A DNA stretch of 8,703 bases from positions 1 to 8,703 of the forward strand of contig WJJV01000113.1 of assembly GCA_014729495.1 (NCBI GenBank), read 5' to 3'. Source of the stretch: Candidatus Woesearchaeota archaeon. GTDB lineage: Archaea; Nanobdellota; Nanobdellia; Woesearchaeales; UBA12501. Below, piece after piece: positions 5,457 to 8,703 of this stretch (positions are counted from its first letter, which is position 1; every line of letters starts with the position of its first letter). The notes beneath the pieces were generated by a model that searched no databases, was not told the DNA's origin, and saw only the letters and a list, made by a program, of their open reading frames with translations. The position numbers and the translations under genes are program-made.

Positions 5457-5841
5457 GATGCTTTTCCAGTTTCTTTTTCAAGTCTCCTTTGTCATTATAG
5501 AACAAGATTTTCTTCACAGCAGGGCAGCCTCTCACAAGGCCCGAAACTTTGCTTCCTTCCAGTGCAAGGATCACAACAGGCTTGTTGAGGTTTGCTGCCT
5601 CCATTATCTCCATACCCTGGCCTGTTGAAGGTTCTGAAAGCTCTCCTATTATGAGATCAGCTTCCCTGACTTTCTGGAATGCCCTTTCATATCTCTCTTT
5701 TTCTGTTCCTTTGAACCCTGCTGTCTCAATAGGCGTACTTATATTATCTGCATGCTCTTTGCATACTGAGGCAATGGATTTGTAGATCCCTATTCTCTCT
5801 TCATCCTTTGGCAATGCTCCAAGCACAAGTATGTTCTTCAT
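5446..5841 (-). CDS. Nucleoside 2-deoxyribosyltransferase/DNPH1-like protein
   Basis: This 131-residue protein resembles the nucleoside 2-deoxyribosyltransferase superfamily, closest by eye to DNPH1 (2'-deoxynucleoside 5'-monophosphate N-hydrolase). It opens with a strand and turn MKNILVLGALPKDEE. It then has READLIIGELSEPSTGQGMEIMEA (59-82), matching the DNPH1 plan of ADvvvaE, then PS-x-G-x-G-x-E, where Glu78 would be the catalytic glutamate. KPVVILALEG (87-96) and GLVRGCP (101-107) follow as in the family. The likely role is cleavage of the glycosidic bond of modified or surplus deoxynucleotides, but the substrate is not readable from sequence. Its ATG overlaps the mdh stop (ATGA) and there is no good Shine-Dalgarno, so translation probably depends on coupling to mdh. 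It is the last gene of its operon. Confidence 0.75.
   Translation of the reverse strand: MKNILVLGALPKDEERIGIYKSIASVCKEHADNISTPIETAGFKGTEKERYERAFQKVREADLIIGELSEPSTGQGMEIMEAANLNKPVVILALEGSKVSGLVRGCPAVKKILFYNDKGDLKKKLEKHLTS
5461..5479 (+). terminator. T-rich terminator candidate after msrB
   Basis: Directly after the msrB stop the plus strand is T-rich (runs of 4, 3 and 5 T broken by short C/AG stretches), with no hairpin seen. It could act as an archaeal U-tract terminator. It lies within the convergent gene, so part of the bias comes from that gene's Lys codons. Confidence 0.22.
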
Positions 5842-6758
5842 CTTAATTTATCAACATTCTTCTTCACAGCAGCTGCGCTGTCATCAAGCTGATTCTTCTC
5901 CTCATCTGAGAGATCAAGCTCAATGATATCTTTCAGTCCTTTGCTGTCAAGCCTGCAAGGCACTCCAAGAAAGATATCCTTGTATCCATACTCTCCCTGA
6001 AGCATCACAGAGCATGGAAGTATCCTGTCATCCTGTTTTAGTATTGCATCAATCATCTCAGCTATTGATGCTCCTGGTGCGTAGAATGCAGATCCTGTCT
6101 TCAGATGCTTGACTATCTCTGCTCCGCCGTTCCTTGTCCTGTCAATGAGAGCCTCAACATCCTTGTCATCAAGGAAGTCAGTTATTGGCTTTCCCTTGAC
6201 TGTTGTGTGCTTCCTGAGAGGCACCATAGAGTCTCCATGGCCTCCGAGCACCATTGCCTCTATATCATTCACTCCTGTCTCAAGCATGTCTGCTATGAAT
6301 GTCCTGAATCTTGTTGAGTCAAGCACTCCAGCCATTCCCAGCACCTTTTTCCTGTCAAATCCTGTCTCTTTCAGCATGAGGTATGACATTATGTCAAGAG
6401 GGTTAGTGACGACAATGACAACAGAATAAGGGGCATTCTTCTTTATCTCTCCTGCTATTGACCTTATTATGTTTGAGTTGGTCTCAAGAAGATCATCCCT
6501 TGACATGCCTGGCTTTCTGGGAACGCCTGCTGTAACGACAACAACATCAGAATCCTTAATCTCAGAGTAATTATTAGTGCCTTTTATCTTCACATTGCTT
6601 CTGCTGAGGGGCATTGCCTCCTGGATGTCAAGGGCCTTTCCCTGGGGAATTCCTTCTGTAATGTCCACAAGCACGACCTCATCTGCGATTGCCTTGTCGC
6701 AGACCACCCATGCTGCTGATGAACCTACATTTCCTGCGCCTATTATGCTTACTTTCAT
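5838..6758 (-). CDS. mdh: NAD-dependent malate dehydrogenase (LDH-like type)
   Basis: This enzyme interconverts malate and oxaloacetate. The Rossmann motif GAGNVG (7-12) and Asp32 at the end of the second strand indicate NAD rather than NADP. The substrate loop is RKPGMSRDDLL: Arg81 at the discriminating position selects malate/oxaloacetate, where lactate enzymes have Gln, and Arg87 follows. Asn119 (TNP), the Asp147/Arg150 pair and His174 in GGHGDSMVPL complete the active site. At 306 residues it is complete and typical of the LDH-like tetrameric malate dehydrogenases (about 305-315). AAGGGAT lies just upstream of the ATG. It sits 18 nt after the aminotransferase stop and shares a 4-bp ATGA overlap with the downstream gene. 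Together with the aminotransferase it links aspartate, oxaloacetate and malate. Confidence 0.96.
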   Translation of the reverse strand: MKVSIIGAGNVGSSAAWVVCDKAIADEVVLVDITEGIPQGKALDIQEAMPLSRSNVKIKGTNNYSEIKDSDVVVVTAGVPRKPGMSRDDLLETNSNIIRSIAGEIKKNAPYSVVIVVTNPLDIMSYLMLKETGFDRKKVLGMAGVLDSTRFRTFIADMLETGVNDIEAMVLGGHGDSMVPLRKHTTVKGKPITDFLDDKDVEALIDRTRNGGAEIVKHLKTGSAFYAPGASIAEMIDAILKQDDRILPCSVMLQGEYGYKDIFLGVPCRLDSKGLKDIIELDLSDEEKNQLDDSAAAVKKNVDKLR

Positions 6759-6776
6759 ATTATCCCTTATTATGTT

Positions 6777-7946
6777 TTATCCACTCAGTGACTCGCAGAA
6801 CTTCTCAAGCCTCTCAAGTCCTTTCTTTATGTTCTCCATAGATATTGCATAGCTCAGCCTGATGTTATTGTCTGCTCCAAAGTCCTTTCCAGGCACAACA
6901 GCCACCTTTGCCTCATCAAGAAGCATCTCTGTGAACTCCATTGATTTCAGTCCTGTCCCACTTATGTCTGGGAATGCGTAAAAAGCTCCTTCTGGCTCAA
7001 TGCAGTTTATGCCTTTCATCTGGTTGAGCTTCTCTACCATGTACTTTCTCCTCTCATCAAACTCTTTTCTCCATTGTGCGAGGAATTCCTGCGGTCCATT
7101 CAGGGCTTCTAAAGCAGCTTTCTGGGCTATTGAGCAGGGGTTTGATGTTGAGTGGCTCTGCAGGTTTGACATTGCCTTTATTATCTCCTCTGGGCCTGCG
7201 CAGTAACCTATTCTCCAGCCGGTCATTGAATATGTCTTTGAGACAGCGTTCATTGTTATTGTCTTCTTCTTTATGTCCTCTCCAAGAGAAGCTATGCTTA
7301 TATGGCTGTTGTCTCCATAGATCAGATGCTCATACACCTCATCAGACACAATGTAAAAGTCATGCTCAACAGCAAGGTGCGCTATCTTCTTCAGCTCCTC
7401 TTCTTCAACAGTCATTCCAGTAGGATTGGAAGGAGTGTTAAGGATGAGAAGCTTTGTCCTGTCTGATATCACTCTCTTGATGCTCTCTGCTGTCAGCTTA
7501 AGGCCAGTCTCTGTCATATCAACAATCATCGGCTTTGCTCCAGCCATCTTTATCTGCTCTTCATAAGTCACCCAGTAAGGTGCAGGAAGTATTGCCTCAT
7601 CTCCATGATCAAGAAGTACTTCCATGATATTATAAAGAGAATGTTTTCCTCCGCAGGAGATGATGACCTCACTCAGCTTATAGTCAAGATTGTTCTCGCG
7701 CTTGAGCTTGTCGCACACAGCCTGCTTCAATTCTGGAATGCCTGACGCTGGAGTGTATTTTGTGAATCCCTCATCAATAGCCTTCTTTGCAGCTTCTTTG
7801 ATATTGTCTGGTGTGTCAAAGTCCGGCTCACCAGCTCCAAAACCCACAATATCTATACCTTCTTTTTTCATCTGCTTTGCTTTTGCAGTTATTGCAAGAG
7901 TCACACTTGGTGCGATTCCTGCTGCTCTTTTTGATATCACTGGCAT
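6777..7946 (-). CDS. aspC: Aspartate-type aminotransferase (PLP, class I)
   Basis: This PLP enzyme most likely transfers the amino group of aspartate to 2-oxoglutarate, giving oxaloacetate and glutamate. It closely follows the bacterial/archaeal subgroup Ib pattern: ITAKAKQMKKEG near the N-terminus, GAGEPDFDTP (38-46), Asn174 in SNPTG, Asp202/Tyr205 in SDEVYEH, PLP-binding Lys237 in SKTYSMTGWR with Arg245 binding phosphate, and Arg373 in NIRLSYA binding the substrate carboxylate. At 389 residues it has the usual length. The start at 7946 is chosen because family proteins begin here and GAGGAAGGGAT precedes the ATG at good spacing. In-frame ATGs at 8015 and 8057 would add 23 or 37 unusual basic or hydrophobic residues. 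Related subgroup members use tyrosine, phenylalanine or prephenate, so specificity is inferred, with the mdh neighbour supporting oxaloacetate chemistry. Confidence 0.93.
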   Translation of the reverse strand: MPVISKRAAGIAPSVTLAITAKAKQMKKEGIDIVGFGAGEPDFDTPDNIKEAAKKAIDEGFTKYTPASGIPELKQAVCDKLKRENNLDYKLSEVIISCGGKHSLYNIMEVLLDHGDEAILPAPYWVTYEEQIKMAGAKPMIVDMTETGLKLTAESIKRVISDRTKLLILNTPSNPTGMTVEEEELKKIAHLAVEHDFYIVSDEVYEHLIYGDNSHISIASLGEDIKKKTITMNAVSKTYSMTGWRIGYCAGPEEIIKAMSNLQSHSTSNPCSIAQKAALEALNGPQEFLAQWRKEFDERRKYMVEKLNQMKGINCIEPEGAFYAFPDISGTGLKSMEFTEMLLDEAKVAVVPGKDFGADNNIRLSYAISMENIKKGLERLEKFCESLSG

Positions 7947-7989
7947 TAATATCCCTTCCTCTTTGCTTCTATTTCCCTTCTGCTTTACT

Positions 7990-7998
7990 TTTATTATA
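7990..7998 (-). promoter_or_regulatory. Possible TATA box of the aspC-mdh operon
   Basis: Read on the minus strand, ATATAATAA fits an archaeal TATA box and would start transcription near 7969. That gives a short leader containing the Shine-Dalgarno of the aminotransferase start at 7946. The symmetric element at 8043-8052 is a competing candidate with a start near 8021. Confidence 0.35.
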
Positions 7999-8042
7999 TC
8001 TTTTCTGGATGACATCTCATATAAAAAGATTGTTCCTAAATA

Positions 8043-8052
8043 TTTATATAAA
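8043..8052 (+). promoter_or_regulatory. TATA box of gatE (self-complementary)
   Basis: TTTATATAAA is preceded on the plus strand by CTAAAT, an acceptable B recognition element. Its centre is about 26 nt before the gatE ATG at 8073, predicting a leaderless transcript. The element is a perfect palindrome, so it could also fire towards the divergent aminotransferase; the poorer flank on that side (GTGCTT) makes this less likely. Confidence 0.6.
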
Positions 8053-8072
8053 AGCACTCAATTGGCACATCT

Positions 8073-8703
8073 ATGGATATAGATTATAAATCACTGGGCT
8101 TCAAGGCAGGCCTTGAGATACACCAGCAGCTGGAAGGATACAAGCTGTTCTGCTCCTGCAATACAATGATAAGGAGAGATGATCCTGACTTCACTGTTAA
8201 CCGGGAATTAAGGGCTTCTGCAGGAGAGACAGGAGAGATTGATATCGCTGCTGCGCATGAACAAGCAAAGAAGAAGCAGTTCACATATCATGGTTACAAA
8301 GACACCACATGCCTTGTTGAGCTTGATAGCGAGCCTCCGCATCCAGTCAATCAGGAAGCCCTGAAGACAGCTCTTCAGGTCGCAAAGCTTCTCAACTGCG
8401 AGATTGTTGATGAGATACAGTTCATGAGAAAGACAGTCATAGACGGAAGCAACACATCAGGTTTCCAGAGAACTGCCCTGATAGGCATTGAAGGCTGGGT
8501 AGAGATTGATGGAAAGAGGATCACTGTTCCAAGCGTATGCCTTGAGGAAGAGGCATGCCAGATAATAGAGAGGACAAAGGACCATGACACCTACAATCTC
8601 TCAAGGCTTGGAATCCCATTGATTGAGATTGCGACAGGACCTGATATAAGCTCTCCAGAAGAATGCAGGGAAGCTGCTGCAAAGATAGTCATGATACTCA
8701 GGA
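8073..8703 (+). CDS. gatE: Glu-tRNA(Gln) amidotransferase subunit E (5' part, cut by window edge)
   Basis: Translation from the ATG at 8073 stays open to the right edge (210 codons). It gives a GatE N-terminus: GFKAGLEIHQQLEGYKLFCSC (9-29) with the LEIH-x-QL signature shared with GatB, and later YNLSRLGIPLIEIATGPDI, the counterpart of the GatB NR-x-GxPL-x-EI signature. GatE binds tRNA(Gln), activates the glutamyl group with ATP and transamidates it with ammonia from GatD. A full protein is about 620 residues, so roughly two thirds, including the tRNA-binding tail, lie outside. The start is fixed by a TATA box 26 nt upstream and by the lack of any Shine-Dalgarno, meaning a leaderless message. 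It is divergent from the aminotransferase operon and about 6.8 kb from gatD, whereas many archaea keep the two adjacent. Confidence 0.95.
   Translation, partial: MDIDYKSLGFKAGLEIHQQLEGYKLFCSCNTMIRRDDPDFTVNRELRASAGETGEIDIAAAHEQAKKKQFTYHGYKDTTCLVELDSEPPHPVNQEALKTALQVAKLLNCEIVDEIQFMRKTVIDGSNTSGFQRTALIGIEGWVEIDGKRITVPSVCLEEEACQIIERTKDHDTYNLSRLGIPLIEIATGPDISSPEECREAAAKIVMILR

Noticed and set aside
7947..8057. Longer aminotransferase starting at 8057 or 8015
   Set aside because: Family proteins start near 7946, where a good Shine-Dalgarno exists; the extra residues have no family match. The 8015 start is kept as an alternative in the findings.
7690..8082. 130-residue hydrophobic open frame on the plus strand opposite the aminotransferase
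   Set aside because: Its apparent membrane-like character is the complement of charged coding sequence, and it ends inside the gatE 5' end.

Overview
This window is almost certainly archaeal. It carries GatD and the start of GatE, the two subunits of the archaea-specific Glu-tRNA(Gln) amidotransferase, and a UPF0248/DUF504 (MJ1316-type) small protein. Several genes also have archaeal-style TATA boxes about 26 nt before the ATG. Arginine is written almost wholly as AGA/AGG. The compact layout, the CxxC-x17-CxxC zinc ribbon and several unrecognised small proteins fit an uncultured DPANN-type lineage (Woesearchaeota or Pacearchaeota-like), but that placement is inference.

Layout, left to right. 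(1) 13-2231, plus: an apparent operon of gatD, two adjacent unrecognised proteins that look like diverged paralogues of each other, and a DUF504 RNA-end-recognition protein. (2) 2232-2343: an elaborate promoter with a clear TATA box, two copies of a 16-bp palindrome exactly 61 bp apart and a third, different palindrome between them. (3) 2344-4092, plus: a 582-residue P-loop protein whose C-terminal third resembles HPr kinase/PEP carboxykinase. (4) 4175-4669, plus: a GNAT-type acetyltransferase with an atypical acetyl-CoA loop. (5) 4706-4900, minus: a 64-residue zinc ribbon protein. (6) 5028-5456, plus: msrB. (7) 5446-7946, minus: an operon transcribed as aspartate-type aminotransferase, malate/lactate-type dehydrogenase, then a nucleoside deoxyribosyltransferase/DNPH1-like protein whose ATG overlaps the mdh stop. 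(8) 8073 to the right edge, plus: the first 210 codons of gatE, divergent from the aminotransferase.

How the genes fit together. GatD (ammonia release from an amide donor) and GatE (kinase/transamidase) make Gln-tRNA(Gln), although here their genes lie about 6.8 kb apart. The aminotransferase and dehydrogenase meet at oxaloacetate, linking aspartate, glutamate and malate. MsrB repairs oxidised methionine.

The most unusual part is the HprK-like kinase behind its palindrome-rich promoter. No HPr or other PTS gene is visible here, so its substrate is unknown. I see no rRNA, tRNA, CRISPR array or insertion sequence. No gene-free stretch exceeds 300 bases.
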